NCBI GenBank assembly: GCA_020073445.1
Contig: JAIQFE010000001.1
Span: 62,001 to 126,000, forward strand
Length of the DNA: 64,000 nucleotides
Source: Terriglobia bacterium
Lineage (GTDB): Bacteria > Acidobacteriota > Terriglobia > Bryobacterales > Bryobacteraceae
Reading direction: 5' to 3'
The notes beneath the pieces were generated by a model. That model saw nothing but the letters and a program-made list of their open reading frames with translations. It made no database searches and was not told the origin of the DNA. Below, piece after piece: positions 8,391-17,003 of the stretch. The translations under genes were made by a program, and so were the position numbers. The number at the start of each line of letters is the position of its first letter. Position 1 is the stretch's first letter.

Positions 8391-10193
8391 ATGCTTCGAA
8401 GGGTAGCTTTTCTTAGCATTTTGTCGGTAATCGCGGCGATGGCCCAGACCGCCGGACCAGCGAAGTGGCAAAACAACTTGGCCCCAATTGGTCCAGCAGA
8501 TTGGAATTACGATTTCGCCGCTCACCTGCTGGAGCGCGCCGGATTCGGCGGCACGCCCCAGGAAATCGATGCTCTGGCGAAATTGACGCCCGCGCAAGCC
8601 ATCGCACGGCTGGTCCGCTTCGAAGGAACCGATATCAGCCAGTTGCCTCCCTTCGAACATTCCGGGATTCACGATCCTGGACTCGAGCCGTTTCCTCCCA
8701 CTCGTCCGGCCGTGACCGACCTCGCCAAGGAGAAAGGCGAGGCGCTCGGGATCAAGGTCAAACCTGCCGGAAACCGCCGCCTGCAGCCCATTGTCGACGA
8801 GTTTTTCTACTGGCTCCGCGCCAGCGTTCTGGAAACCAACCGCGTGTCCTACTGGTGGGCGAACCGGATGCTGACCAGCCCGCGTCCGCTCCAGGAAAAA
8901 ATGGCTTTGTTCTGGCACGGCCATTTCGCCTCAAACGAAGCTAAAGTCCGCGACTATCGCAAGCTCCTCATGCAGCTAGAGCTGTTCCAGAAACAAGGGA
9001 CGGGTAATTTTCGCGATCTTACGGTCGCCGTGGCCCAGGATCCCGCCATGCTTTCGTTCCTAGACGCGGGCGTCAACGTCAAAGGCGCATCCAACGAGAA
9101 CTTCGCCCGCGAAATCATGGAAATCTTCACCATGGGCGTGGGCCACTATACCGAAACCGATATTCGCGAAGCCGCTCGCGCATTCACCGGATGGAATTAC
9201 GTCGACACGAAATTCGTGGTGAACAAAGACCAGCACGATGACGGCGAAAAGACGTTCCTCGGACACACCGGCCGGCTGGATGGCGTCGACGTGATCGACA
9301 TCATCATGCAGCAGCCCGCCACTGCGGACTACATCGCCGGCAAGATCTACCGCTACTTCGTCCGCGAGGACCTATCGCCCGAGCTGCAGAAACAACTGGG
9401 CGCGATACTGCGCCAAAACAAGTACGAGATCGCCCCTCTGCTCGAAACCGTCTTTTTGTCGCGCGATTTCTATAGTCCCGCGTCAGTAGGCACGCAGATC
9501 AAGAGCCCCGTACAACTGGCGGTGAGCACGTACAAGAAGCTCGGGCAAAACAATATCCCCGGCGTCCCGGACTTCAACTTGGCAACCTCGGCGCTAGGGC
9601 AACAACTGTTCTCGCCGCCGACCGTGGCGGGCTGGGCGGGCGGCCAGAGTTGGATAACGCCGGGACTTCTGCTCGAACGTGGCAACCTGGCCCGCGACAT
9701 CCTTTTCCCCGACATCAGCTTTCTTCCTCCGGACCGGTACACCGGCGGCGGCGAGATTCGTCGCGTCGCGGAACGCATCCGGCAAGGCATGGACATCACC
9801 ACCGCGACCATGGACGACACCAAGAGCGGCGACCGTGCCGAATCCAACAAGAATGCCGATCGCGATGAGGAATTCAACACGCGCTACGGCAGTTTTCGCG
9901 GCTCGCAGATGGCCATCCAGCGAGTCAAGCCAATCCCGCGCGACACCGCGCAGATCGATCTGGCCAAGATGGTACTGGACCAGCACCTCGCGAACACCAC
10001 GCAAGTCGTCGATTATCTGATTCGTCGCTTCATGGCCGTCCCTCCTGGCGACGATGCCCGCCAGAAACTGATCGCGTTTCTCAACAAAGACCTGGGAAGT
10101 ACCGACATCGCCGTCGCCCAGACCTATATGGAGGACTCGTTGCGACTGGTCCTTCACCTGATCATGAGTCAGCCCGAATACCAGTTGGATTAG
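8391..10193 (+). CDS. DUF1800 domain-containing protein
   Basis: 600-aa exported protein of the DUF1800 family, function unknown. The ATG at 8391 is preceded by AAGGAG. A signal peptide covers residues 1-19. Family hallmarks are HLLERAGFGGTP near the N-terminus, FWHGHFAS, NENFAREIMEIFTMG, REAARAFTGW and the C-terminal DSLRLVLHLIMSQPEYQ. DUF1800 genes are almost always followed by a DUF1501 gene, as here, 15 bases downstream. A second DUF1800-DUF1501 pair lies at 18019-21527. Confidence 0.93.
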   Translation: MLRRVAFLSILSVIAAMAQTAGPAKWQNNLAPIGPADWNYDFAAHLLERAGFGGTPQEIDALAKLTPAQAIARLVRFEGTDISQLPPFEHSGIHDPGLEPFPPTRPAVTDLAKEKGEALGIKVKPAGNRRLQPIVDEFFYWLRASVLETNRVSYWWANRMLTSPRPLQEKMALFWHGHFASNEAKVRDYRKLLMQLELFQKQGTGNFRDLTVAVAQDPAMLSFLDAGVNVKGASNENFAREIMEIFTMGVGHYTETDIREAARAFTGWNYVDTKFVVNKDQHDDGEKTFLGHTGRLDGVDVIDIIMQQPATADYIAGKIYRYFVREDLSPELQKQLGAILRQNKYEIAPLLETVFLSRDFYSPASVGTQIKSPVQLAVSTYKKLGQNNIPGVPDFNLATSALGQQLFSPPTVAGWAGGQSWITPGLLLERGNLARDILFPDISFLPPDRYTGGGEIRRVAERIRQGMDITTATMDDTKSGDRAESNKNADRDEEFNTRYGSFRGSQMAIQRVKPIPRDTAQIDLAKMVLDQHLANTTQVVDYLIRRFMAVPPGDDARQKLIAFLNKDLGSTDIAVAQTYMEDSLRLVLHLIMSQPEYQLD

Positions 10194-10208
10194 AAGGAGC
10201 CCATCACC

Positions 10209-11456
10209 ATGTCGAATCACTTTTCGTTTTCGAAATGGACGCGGCGGGATCTGTTGCGGGCCGGCATGTACGGTGTCGGCGTCACCACAGGCGCGCTTCC
10301 TCTGCCTCTGTTCGCGCAGACGAATGCTGCGCTCGCCGCCCAGGGCAAGCACGACGGGAAAATACTCGTCGTCCTCGAGCTATCCGGCGGCAACGATGGT
10401 CTCAACACGCTGGTGCCCTACGGCGACGACGCGTACTATAAGCACCGCCCGCATATCGGCGTCCCCAAGAAGGAACTCCGGCCGATCGACGACCATTTCG
10501 GTTTCAGCGGAGGCATGGCCGGATTCGAGCACCTATATAAGGATGGCAAGCTGGCCATCGTCCACGGCTGCGGATACGAGAATCCTTCGTTCTCGCACTT
10601 CACGTCCATGGCGTACTGGCACACGGCGGCTCCCAACAGCGGCGAGGAGTATGGATGGGTCGGCCGTCTGGCGGATTCCATGGCTCCGGAAGCGCCGCCG
10701 AACTTCCTGGTGAACATCGCCGCGCGGCAGTCGTTGGCGGTTCGCAGCCGCCGCCATGTCCCCGTGGTCTTCGACGATCCCAACAAGTTCACGCAAGAGA
10801 AATTCTACGAGGAGAAAGAGATCCTGGAATCCGCGGGGATCGCCAAACAGGTCGACAATCCCTCACGTCGATTTCTTCTGGAGACGGCCCAGAGCGCGAA
10901 GGACGCCTCCATGCTGGTTCGGGAAGCCTGGGCTAAGTACCATTCGCCGGTGGACTACGGCATCACGGGTCTCGACCTGCCCAAGGTCGCGGCGCTGATC
11001 GCGGCGGGCATGCCCACTCGCCTCTATTACACGTCCTACCGCAACAACGCGTTCGACACGCACGTCTACCAGAACGACACGCACAAGCGGCTGCTCACCT
11101 ACGCGTCCGATGCGGTCACTGCGTTCCTATCGGATCTTGAAAGAATCGGGCGCGCGGACGACGTCGTCGTCATGATCTTCTCGGAATTCGGTCGCAGGGT
11201 TCCGGAAAACGTCAATCTCGGCACCGATCATGGCGCGGCCAATCTCATGTTCGTCGCCGGGAAGCAGGTCAAAGGCGGTCAATACGGATCGATCCCCAGC
11301 CTGACGAAGCTCGATCCGGGCGGCAACCTGATCCACACCACGGATTTCCGCCGGGTGTACGCAACCATGATCGATGGATGGCTGGGCCTTCACGACACGC
11401 ACCAGTTGCTGAACGGCGACTTCGAAACGTTCAAGATGTTCCAGCAAAAAGCATGA
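10209..11456 (+). CDS. DUF1501 domain-containing protein, Tat-exported
   Basis: 415-aa protein of the DUF1501 family (alkaline-phosphatase-like fold), partner of the DUF1800 gene upstream. The N-terminus has a twin-arginine signal (TRRDLLRAG, then a hydrophobic stretch ending at LFAQ). Conserved blocks are ELSGGNDGLNTLVPY near residue 60, FSHFTSMAYWHTA, and the late FSEFGRRVPEN with LGTDHGAANLMFVAG. The start has AAGGAG upstream. Its stop overlaps the next gene by ATGA. Function is not known; the paired families are inferred to act on an extracellular polymer or to form a secreted complex. Confidence 0.93.
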   Translation: MSNHFSFSKWTRRDLLRAGMYGVGVTTGALPLPLFAQTNAALAAQGKHDGKILVVLELSGGNDGLNTLVPYGDDAYYKHRPHIGVPKKELRPIDDHFGFSGGMAGFEHLYKDGKLAIVHGCGYENPSFSHFTSMAYWHTAAPNSGEEYGWVGRLADSMAPEAPPNFLVNIAARQSLAVRSRRHVPVVFDDPNKFTQEKFYEEKEILESAGIAKQVDNPSRRFLLETAQSAKDASMLVREAWAKYHSPVDYGITGLDLPKVAALIAAGMPTRLYYTSYRNNAFDTHVYQNDTHKRLLTYASDAVTAFLSDLERIGRADDVVVMIFSEFGRRVPENVNLGTDHGAANLMFVAGKQVKGGQYGSIPSLTKLDPGGNLIHTTDFRRVYATMIDGWLGLHDTHQLLNGDFETFKMFQQKA

Positions 11457-12799
11457 CGATGCGACTTGCGTTCGCGATACTGATCGCGGTTACCCTCGCC
11501 GCCCAGGTCCAGCCGCCGCCGGCACCCTGGCGAGGCGCTGGTCCCACCCCCTGCGTCGGATCTGACGGTGGGATCTTGCAATGTCCTCCACCTGCGCGCG
11601 TAATCGCCGTCCGCGCCGGGCGCTTATTCAACAGTAAGGCTGGCCAGATGCTGACAAAGCAAGTGGTGATTCTCACCGGCGAGCGAATCACCGACGTCGG
11701 CCCTGAGGCTCAAGTCAAGATCCCCGCAGGAGCGCAGGTGATCGACCTCAGCCAGGCGACGGTCCTGCCCGGCCTGATCGACGCGCACACGCACATGTTC
11801 AACAACCGCGGTCCCAAGGGGACCACGGATGCCTCCACTCTCATCGCCGTGCAGAACGCGCAAGCGGATCTGCGGGCGGGCTTCACCACAGCGCGCGATA
11901 TGAGCTCGCACGGCAATGGATACGGCGATGTCGCCATTCGGGACGCGATTAATCAGGGCCGCATCGATGGCCCTCGATATCAAGTTTCGGGGCGCGGAAT
12001 CGCTTGGGGCGCAGCTCCGCCAAATCCGGCCGCTCCGGGCAATCCTTTGGCTAGCAATGTCATCCGTTCCGCGGAAGAGGGCCGCGCCGCCGTCCGCGAA
12101 CACGTGGAACACGGAGTGGATTGGATCAAGCTGTTCCCCACCGGCGCGTATTCTTTCGATGCCGCGGGCCAAGCTCACTATGTGCTGACCTATCCGATGC
12201 CCGTATTGCAGGCTCTGATCGACGAGACTCATCGCCTCGGAAAGAAAGCCGCCTGCCACGTCCTGGGGGGCGAAGGGCAAAAGAACGCGATCGTCGCCGG
12301 ATGCGACACCATCGAGCACGCCTACGGCCTGGATCAGGAACAGGCCAATATGATGGTCGCCAAGGGTCTGTTCTACGATCCCACGCTCCAGCGCTACATC
12401 GAACCTTACATGGACGATAACGACGCCAAAAGCACCGGCGGCAAGTATCGGATGATCCCGATTTTTGAGAAAGCTGTGGCGATGGCCGCTAACACCAAGG
12501 GGATGAAAATCATGGTGGGCAGCGGAGCCGACGGCTCGACTTACGCTCACGGGACCCAGGCGCTCGACTTCGAAATGCTGGTGAAGCATGGCGGCTTGAC
12601 TCCGGTGCGGGCTCTTCAAGGCGGAACGGTGATTAACGCCGAAGCGCTGGGATGGCAGGATCAGATCGGCTCCATAGACAAAGGCAAGTATGCGGATCTG
12701 GTGGCCGTCTCGGGCGACCCGCTCTCCGATATCACGGAGCTGCAACGCGTCAAATTCGTGATGAAGGGCGGGAAAGTCGTCAGGAACGACTTGAAGTAG
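11453..12799 (+). CDS. amidohydrolase family protein, exported
   Basis: 448-aa metal-dependent hydrolase of the imidazolonepropionase-like amidohydrolase group. The start ATG overlaps the DUF1501 stop (ATGA), with a second in-frame ATG 6 bases on. A signal peptide ends near residue 18. Metal-site features are DAHTHMF (HxH), the conserved Lys in DWIKLFPTGA, CHVLGG, IEHAYG and the Asp of GSGADGS. The last third has the family ending (DQIGSIDKGKYADLVAVSGDP). Secreted members in Acidobacteriota are usually annotated as peptidase- or prolidase-like; the substrate is not determined. Confidence 0.9.
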   Translation: MTMRLAFAILIAVTLAAQVQPPPAPWRGAGPTPCVGSDGGILQCPPPARVIAVRAGRLFNSKAGQMLTKQVVILTGERITDVGPEAQVKIPAGAQVIDLSQATVLPGLIDAHTHMFNNRGPKGTTDASTLIAVQNAQADLRAGFTTARDMSSHGNGYGDVAIRDAINQGRIDGPRYQVSGRGIAWGAAPPNPAAPGNPLASNVIRSAEEGRAAVREHVEHGVDWIKLFPTGAYSFDAAGQAHYVLTYPMPVLQALIDETHRLGKKAACHVLGGEGQKNAIVAGCDTIEHAYGLDQEQANMMVAKGLFYDPTLQRYIEPYMDDNDAKSTGGKYRMIPIFEKAVAMAANTKGMKIMVGSGADGSTYAHGTQALDFEMLVKHGGLTPVRALQGGTVINAEALGWQDQIGSIDKGKYADLVAVSGDPLSDITELQRVKFVMKGGKVVRNDLK

Positions 12800-12809
12800 A
12801 TCTGGAGCA

Positions 12810-13361
12810 ATGACGCGTCATCCCATGTTGGTCCGCGTCACCCACTGGATCAACTTCCTGAGTTTCCTTGCCTTGGCCGTGAGCGGCGGCGCGATTCTTA
12901 TCGCTCATCCCCGCTTTTACTGGGGCGAGACCGGGTACTTCGATACACCAGCCGTCCTTGAACTCCCTTTGACTGTGAATCTGGACCAAACCGGCTGGGG
13001 TCGCGATCTGCATTTCCTGGCCGCGTGGATCGCCGTGATCAATGGAGTGATTTACGTCGCGTGGGGTTTGCTCTCGCGTCACTTTCGGTTCGCTGATTAC
13101 ACATTTCTTCAGCGATCCGTCTACCTAAGTGTGATATTCGGACTGCTGCCCGTAACGATATTGACCGGTGTGACGATGTCGCCCGCCATCACCGCGACAT
13201 ACCCCGCGCTGTTTTCAATGTTCGGTGGAAGACAATCAGCCCGAACCATCCACTTCTTCGCCGCGGATCTGCTCGTGCTCTTTTTGCTTATCCACGTGAT
13301 CATGGCGATCCGGGCGGGACTCATCACCAGTATGATTACCGAGGCAACCGAGGCCAAATGA
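12810..13361 (+). CDS. cytochrome b/b6-type membrane protein
   Basis: 183-aa integral membrane cytochrome b of the Ni-hydrogenase/thiosulfate-reductase type. Four to five hydrophobic helices are visible, with candidate haem histidines in THWINFLSF (first helix), HFLAAWIAV and HFFAADLLVLFLLIHV (last helix). GGAG precedes the ATG, which lies 10 bases after the amidohydrolase. It overlaps the molybdopterin oxidoreductase by ATGA. It is therefore the likely membrane electron partner of that enzyme, analogous to MsrQ with MsrP but from a different cytochrome family. Confidence 0.88.
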   Translation: MTRHPMLVRVTHWINFLSFLALAVSGGAILIAHPRFYWGETGYFDTPAVLELPLTVNLDQTGWGRDLHFLAAWIAVINGVIYVAWGLLSRHFRFADYTFLQRSVYLSVIFGLLPVTILTGVTMSPAITATYPALFSMFGGRQSARTIHFFAADLLVLFLLIHVIMAIRAGLITSMITEATEAK

Positions 13362-14089
13362 TCACGCGGAGGAAGCTTCTGGCAGGAATACCCGCGGCCG
13401 GGAGCGTGCTCCTGACCGCTTGCAAGGATTCTCTTCCGCCTACCTTTGGCAGCTTGTTCGACGCCAGTAATACCCTGACATTTGCCTCGCACCGTCTACT
13501 GCTCCGCAACCAGCCTCTCGTCCGGGAATTCACTCGCGACAAAATCACGAAAAACTTTCCCGCGATCAATGAGACGAATCCCAAGAGCGATCGCTACCAG
13601 CAGCTGCTCGCCGGCGGCTTCTCCGAGTGGCGGCTACCCATCGCGGGCTTGGTTTCGAAGCCCGCAGAGTTGTCGCTCGAAACCCTGAGGAGTTTTCCCT
13701 CGCGGACGCAAGTCACGCAGCACAACTGCGAGCAAGGCTGGTCGGCGATCGCCGAATGGACCGGCGTTCCCCTTGGGCGCGTTCTGCAAGAAGTCGGGAT
13801 GCTGCCGCAGGCTCGCTATGTCGTGTTTCACACCGTCGACGGGTGGTGGGACAGCCTCGACATGTTCGATGCGCTTCACCCGCAGACGCTGCTGGCGTAT
13901 GGAATGAACGGCGGCGAACTTCCGGTCGCGCACGGCGCTCCGGTGCGGCTCCGAGTCGAACGCCAGCTCGGCTACAAACACCTGAAATACGTAAGCAGGA
14001 TCGACGTCACGGATCGCCTCGACGACGTCGAAGACGGTACCGGCGCTGTGGGCGCAGCTTACGGCTACTCATGGTACGCAGGTATTTAG
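13358..14089 (+). CDS. molybdopterin-dependent oxidoreductase (sulfite oxidase/YedY fold)
   Basis: 243-aa exported molybdoenzyme. The N-terminus combines a twin-arginine motif (TRRKLLAG) with a lipobox (LLTAC), suggesting Tat export and lipid anchoring. The core is the Oxidored_molyb domain: TQHNCEQGWSAIAEWTGVPL contains the expected Mo-ligand Cys, followed by GWWDSLDMFDA, LLAYGMNGGELPVAHGAPVRL and GYKHLKYV. The gene overlaps the cytochrome b gene by 4 bases, so the two form a redox pair. The reaction may be oxygen-atom transfer to or from sulfur compounds; the sequence does not settle the substrate. A hairpin follows at 14113. Confidence 0.92.
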   Translation: MITRRKLLAGIPAAGSVLLTACKDSLPPTFGSLFDASNTLTFASHRLLLRNQPLVREFTRDKITKNFPAINETNPKSDRYQQLLAGGFSEWRLPIAGLVSKPAELSLETLRSFPSRTQVTQHNCEQGWSAIAEWTGVPLGRVLQEVGMLPQARYVVFHTVDGWWDSLDMFDALHPQTLLAYGMNGGELPVAHGAPVRLRVERQLGYKHLKYVSRIDVTDRLDDVEDGTGAVGAAYGYSWYAGI

Positions 14090-14112
14090 AGATTGCGCAC
14101 GGGTTTCTTGCC

Positions 14113-14145
14113 GAGAGAGGGACAGACTACTCTGTCCCCTCTTTC
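14113..14145 (+). terminator. hairpin terminator after the PQQ/DUF1800/molybdoenzyme polycistron
   Basis: AGAGGGACAGA pairs with TCTGTCCC(C)TCT around a 4-base loop CTAC, with one bulged C, followed by TTTC. It sits 24 bases after the molybdopterin oxidoreductase stop and before the next ribosome-binding site, so it probably ends the 5989-14089 operon. Confidence 0.6.
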
Positions 14146-14195
14146 AGCAACCTCACTTGTTGTGTTCGCCGGGATATAGAATGAGGAGCTAACGT

Positions 14196-14999
14196 ATGAT
14201 TCGCCAAGTTTGCGTTGTCATGACGATTTGGACGGTCTCAGCCGCAGCCCAGTGGATCGACTATCCCACTCCCAACATTCCGCGCCTGCCGAATGGGAAG
14301 GTAAACCTCTCCGCTCCGGTTCCCAAAGCCGCCGACGGCAAACCGGATCTATCGGGACTCTGGCAGCGAGCGCGAGGAACAAATCGGCCGACCCAGCGAA
14401 CCGGCGCGGCGGGCCTTGCCATGGGTCCCAACCTGGCGGATTTCATGCGGCCCGGCGAAACCATCCCGCCCCTTCTCCCGCCCTACGACAAACTCCACCA
14501 GGAGCGCCAAGCGAACTTCATGGCGGACCGGCCCTCCTCGCGTTGCCTGCCCCACAGCATCCCCGACCAGATGCTCATCGGCGTGCCTTTTAAGATCGTC
14601 CAGAACCCCGGCACCACCTTCATCCTCTATGAAGAATTCGCGCGATTCCGGCAGATCTTCACCGATGGCCGCGGTCCTGCTCCGGTGGCGGCTCCCGCGT
14701 GGCTGGGTTATTCCATCGGCAAGTGGGACGGCGACTGGTTCGTGGTCGACACGCGTGGATTCAACGACAAAAGCTGGCTCGACGACAGCGGCCGGCCGCA
14801 CACCGAAGCTCTTCACACCATAGAGCGCTTCCACCGCCGCGACTTCGGCCACATGGATGTCGAAATCACCATTGACGATCCCGTAGCGTACACCCGGCCC
14901 TGGTCGTTCCCGATGCAGTTTGATTTTCTCGCCGACACCGACATGATCGAGGACGTCTGCGATAACGAGCGAGATTCCACGCACTCCGTGGGAAAATAG
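14196..14999 (+). CDS. secreted hypothetical protein, acidobacterial family
   Basis: 267-aa exported protein that I cannot assign to a named family. The ATG is preceded by GAGGAG. A signal peptide ends near residue 18 (SAAAQ). The mature part begins with PNGKVNLSAPVPKAADGKPD and LSGLWQ, a lead-in seen in many secreted acidobacterial proteins that sit beside PQQ or amidohydrolase genes. Later blocks such as EEFARFRQIFTDGR, GKWDGDWFVVDTRGFNDKSW and ERFHRRDFGHMDVEITIDDP look beta-rich. No catalytic motif is obvious. The DUF2277 gene starts 4 bases after its stop. Confidence 0.8.
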   Translation: MIRQVCVVMTIWTVSAAAQWIDYPTPNIPRLPNGKVNLSAPVPKAADGKPDLSGLWQRARGTNRPTQRTGAAGLAMGPNLADFMRPGETIPPLLPPYDKLHQERQANFMADRPSSRCLPHSIPDQMLIGVPFKIVQNPGTTFILYEEFARFRQIFTDGRGPAPVAAPAWLGYSIGKWDGDWFVVDTRGFNDKSWLDDSGRPHTEALHTIERFHRRDFGHMDVEITIDDPVAYTRPWSFPMQFDFLADTDMIEDVCDNERDSTHSVGK

Positions 15000-15003
15000 C
15001 GTC

Positions 15004-15273
15004 GTGTGCAGGAACATCAGGACCTTATTCAACTTCGATCCTCCCGTCACCGACGAAGAGGTTCGAGCGGCTTCACTCCAGTTCGTGCGAAAGATCAGCG
15101 GCTTCCATAAGCCGTCGAAGGCCAACGAGGACGCGTTCCAAGCTGCCGTCGATCAAATCGCCGGCATTTCGACCCGGCTGCTCACTTCGCTCGAAACCAA
15201 CGCGCCGCCCAAGAATCGGGAAGAAGAAGCGCAGAAAGCCAAACTCCGCGCTGCCGAGAGATTCGGCGGCTAA
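15004..15273 (+). CDS. DUF2277 domain-containing protein
   Basis: 89-aa cytosolic protein of the DUF2277 family, recognised by its nearly invariant start MCRNIRTLFNFDPPVTDEE and the following AASLQFVRKISG. Function is unknown. It uses a GTG start 4 bases after the upstream stop, so it is in an operon with the 267-aa secreted protein, although there is no obvious functional link. Confidence 0.92.
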   Translation: MCRNIRTLFNFDPPVTDEEVRAASLQFVRKISGFHKPSKANEDAFQAAVDQIAGISTRLLTSLETNAPPKNREEEAQKAKLRAAERFGG

Positions 15274-15293
15274 TTCCGTATAAACTCATAGGA

Positions 15294-15326
15294 GCGCAAA
15301 GGGCGCAGACCGCCCCGTTTTGCGCG
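15294..15326 (+). terminator. imperfect hairpin between DUF2277 and the second PQQ dehydrogenase
   Basis: GCGCAAA pairs with TTTGCGC and GGGCG with CGCCC, with a small bulge (CGT), around a short CAGAC loop. There is no long U tract, so it may be a weak terminator or an element in the 5' leader of the dehydrogenase mRNA rather than a strong stop. Confidence 0.4.
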
Positions 15327-15353
15327 TAGGTCTATAGAGAGGTATTGATCGAT

Positions 15354-16550
15354 ATGAAGACCCCGCTCGCGATCCTGTTTGTCGCCGCCATCGCCTCCGC
15401 GCAACAAAAGGTCCCCTTCCAGAACAACATTCCGGTGGCCCCGGAAGGTCTCGCCCACCGGCCGCTGCCGAAGCTGCCCATGGAGTTCGATACCGGCGAA
15501 GGACAGCGGATTCGAGTCGTCGCGGTCGCCCGGGGTCTGGAATCGCCTTTCAGCGCGGCGTTCCTTCCCGACGGAAGTATGTTGGTGACCACGCGCACGG
15601 GCCAGCTCCGGATCATCCGCAAGGGCGTGCTCGACCCTAAGCCCGTCGCTGGAACCCCGGCCTCGTATTGGGCCGTTGAATCCGGATTGCCCGGCGCGGT
15701 CCACGGCTACATGGATATCGCTCTCCATCCGCAGTTTGCGCAAAACGGATTTGTGTACCTCACCTACACCAAGCCCCTCGACGAGAAACGCAGATTCGTG
15801 GCGCTGGCCCGCGGAAAGTGGGATGGCAACGCGATCACCGGGATGAAGGACATTTTCGTAACCGATATAGCTGGTGCCTCGCGCATAGCGTTCGGCCGAG
15901 ATGGCAAGCTGTTCATGAGCTTGACGGGCAACGATCCCCAGGATCCCAATACGCTGGGCGGCAAGGTGCTCCGGCTGAACGATGATGGCAGCGTGCCGAC
16001 GGACAATCCGCTCGTCGGGCAGTCCGGCAAAAGACCCGAGGTGTACACGCTCGGCCACCGCGGCACGCTCGGCTTGGCGATGCATCCCGGCACCGGCGAG
16101 ATGTGGCAGAACGAAAATGGCCCGAACGGCGGAGACGAGATCAACATCCTTAAGCCCGGGCGCAACTATGGCTGGCCGATTGTCAGCTATGGCCGCGATT
16201 ATCCCGGTCCCTGGCACAATGAAGTGCCTGGGCACGCCGGCTTCGAGGCGCCCGTGGTTCTGTGGATACCCGCGATCGCCGTATCCGGCATGGCGTTCTA
16301 CACGGGCGACAAACTGCCCAAGTGGAAGGGTGACGTTTTCGTCGGCTCGCTTCGCACGGGTGAAATTCCGGGTACCGGCCATCTGGAGCGCATTCTCTTC
16401 AATGAGAGGATGCAGGAGCTGCGCCGCGAATCGCTGCTTACCGAACTGCGTCAGCGAATCCGCGACGTACGTCAGGGACCGGACGGACTCTTGTACGTTC
16501 TGACCGACGAAAAAGACGGCGCGGTCCTGCGGATCGAACCGGCGCCCTAG
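15354..16550 (+). CDS. PQQ-dependent sugar dehydrogenase (GSDH family), second copy
   Basis: 398-aa paralogue of the enzyme at 5989-7233, sharing every family block: FSAAFLPDGSMLVTTRTGQ, MDIALHPQFAQNGFVYLTYT, ENGPNGGDEINILKPGRNYG, VSGMAFYTGDKLPKWKGD and RIRDVRQGPDGLLYVLTDEK. Signal peptide at residues 1-18 (IASAQQ). GAGAGG stands 11 bases before the ATG; a TTG at 15345 would add three residues. Unlike the first copy it is not coupled to a lactonase-like gene, and it probably has its own transcript after the hairpin at 15294. Confidence 0.9.
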   Translation: MKTPLAILFVAAIASAQQKVPFQNNIPVAPEGLAHRPLPKLPMEFDTGEGQRIRVVAVARGLESPFSAAFLPDGSMLVTTRTGQLRIIRKGVLDPKPVAGTPASYWAVESGLPGAVHGYMDIALHPQFAQNGFVYLTYTKPLDEKRRFVALARGKWDGNAITGMKDIFVTDIAGASRIAFGRDGKLFMSLTGNDPQDPNTLGGKVLRLNDDGSVPTDNPLVGQSGKRPEVYTLGHRGTLGLAMHPGTGEMWQNENGPNGGDEINILKPGRNYGWPIVSYGRDYPGPWHNEVPGHAGFEAPVVLWIPAIAVSGMAFYTGDKLPKWKGDVFVGSLRTGEIPGTGHLERILFNERMQELRRESLLTELRQRIRDVRQGPDGLLYVLTDEKDGAVLRIEPAP

Positions 16551-16586
16551 CCGTTCAGGCAAGCAAAACTTGCATTCGACCGCCGC

Positions 16587-16618
16587 GTGACTAGTTTTCT
16601 GAACTGAAAACACGTCAC
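16587..16618. terminator. imperfect inverted repeat after the second PQQ dehydrogenase
   Basis: GTGAC-TA-GTTTTC and GAAAAC-AC-GTCAC form arms broken by a 2x2 internal mismatch, with a 6-base loop (TGAACT). It lies 37 bases after the dehydrogenase stop. It has no U tract; a transcription-end hairpin is the simplest reading. Confidence 0.4.
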
Positions 16619-16688
16619 TTGATATGCGGCCCTTAACTTGCTCCTTAGCCAAGCGGCGGGAAACGGAATCCCGCTAGAAAGGGTCGCT

Positions 16689-16859
16689 ATGCTCTACTAC
16701 GCTTTGGTATTCTTGCTGATCGCTCTTGTGGCCGGCGCTCTTGGTTTTGGATTCGTGGCTTTTGCCGCGGCCGGAATTGCCAAGATCCTGTTCATGGTAT
16801 TCCTGGTGCTGTTCGTGGTGAGCTTGGTCATGCACCTCTCACGTGGCAGGACCGTTTAA
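16689..16859 (+). CDS. DUF1328 small membrane protein
   Basis: 56-aa protein with two hydrophobic helices (residues 3-25 and 30-49) separated by a short turn and ending in HLSRGRTV. Length and the [19 protein letters not shown] core match the DUF1328/YtjA family of small inner-membrane proteins, often induced by envelope stress. I prefer the ATG at 16689 (AAAGGG upstream) over the longer frame from 16638, because family members start at MLYYALVFL. Confidence 0.9.
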   Translation: MLYYALVFLLIALVAGALGFGFVAFAAAGIAKILFMVFLVLFVVSLVMHLSRGRTV

Positions 16860-16877
16860 GCTTCCTGGGAGCGAATC

Positions 16878-17003
16878 ATGGCACCAGGCAATCCGCCGGC
16901 GGATCGTATTTCAACGGTACTAGTGCTCAGCACGGTCGTCTTCGGGGCTGCCCTGACGACGGCAGCGGCGGTCGTCGTTCTCATGATGACCGCGCATTTC
17001 TAG
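16878..17003 (+). CDS. 41-aa putative single-span membrane peptide
   Basis: Short reading frame 18 bases downstream of DUF1328, with GGGAG upstream of its ATG. The product is MAPGNPPADR followed by one hydrophobic helix (ISTVLVLSTVVFGAALTTAA and on) ending in MMTAHF. No family is recognised. Its last four bases overlap the end of the convergent globin gene. The ribosome-binding site and the clean membrane helix support it, but at this length chance is possible. Confidence 0.5.
   Translation: MAPGNPPADRISTVLVLSTVVFGAALTTAAAVVVLMMTAHF

Noticed and set aside
7467-8924. 485-codon open frame on the minus strand across the propeller and DUF1800 genes
   Set aside because: It lies antisense to two recognised genes, has no protein-like motifs and is rich in Arg/Gly/His as expected of a shadow frame in GC-rich DNA.
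11624-12745. 373-codon minus-strand frame over the amidohydrolase
   Set aside because: Antisense shadow; the plus frame carries all amidohydrolase motifs.
15270-16652. 460-codon minus-strand frame over the second PQQ dehydrogenase
   Set aside because: It mirrors the coding strand of a clear GSDH enzyme and has no ribosome-binding site or family pattern.
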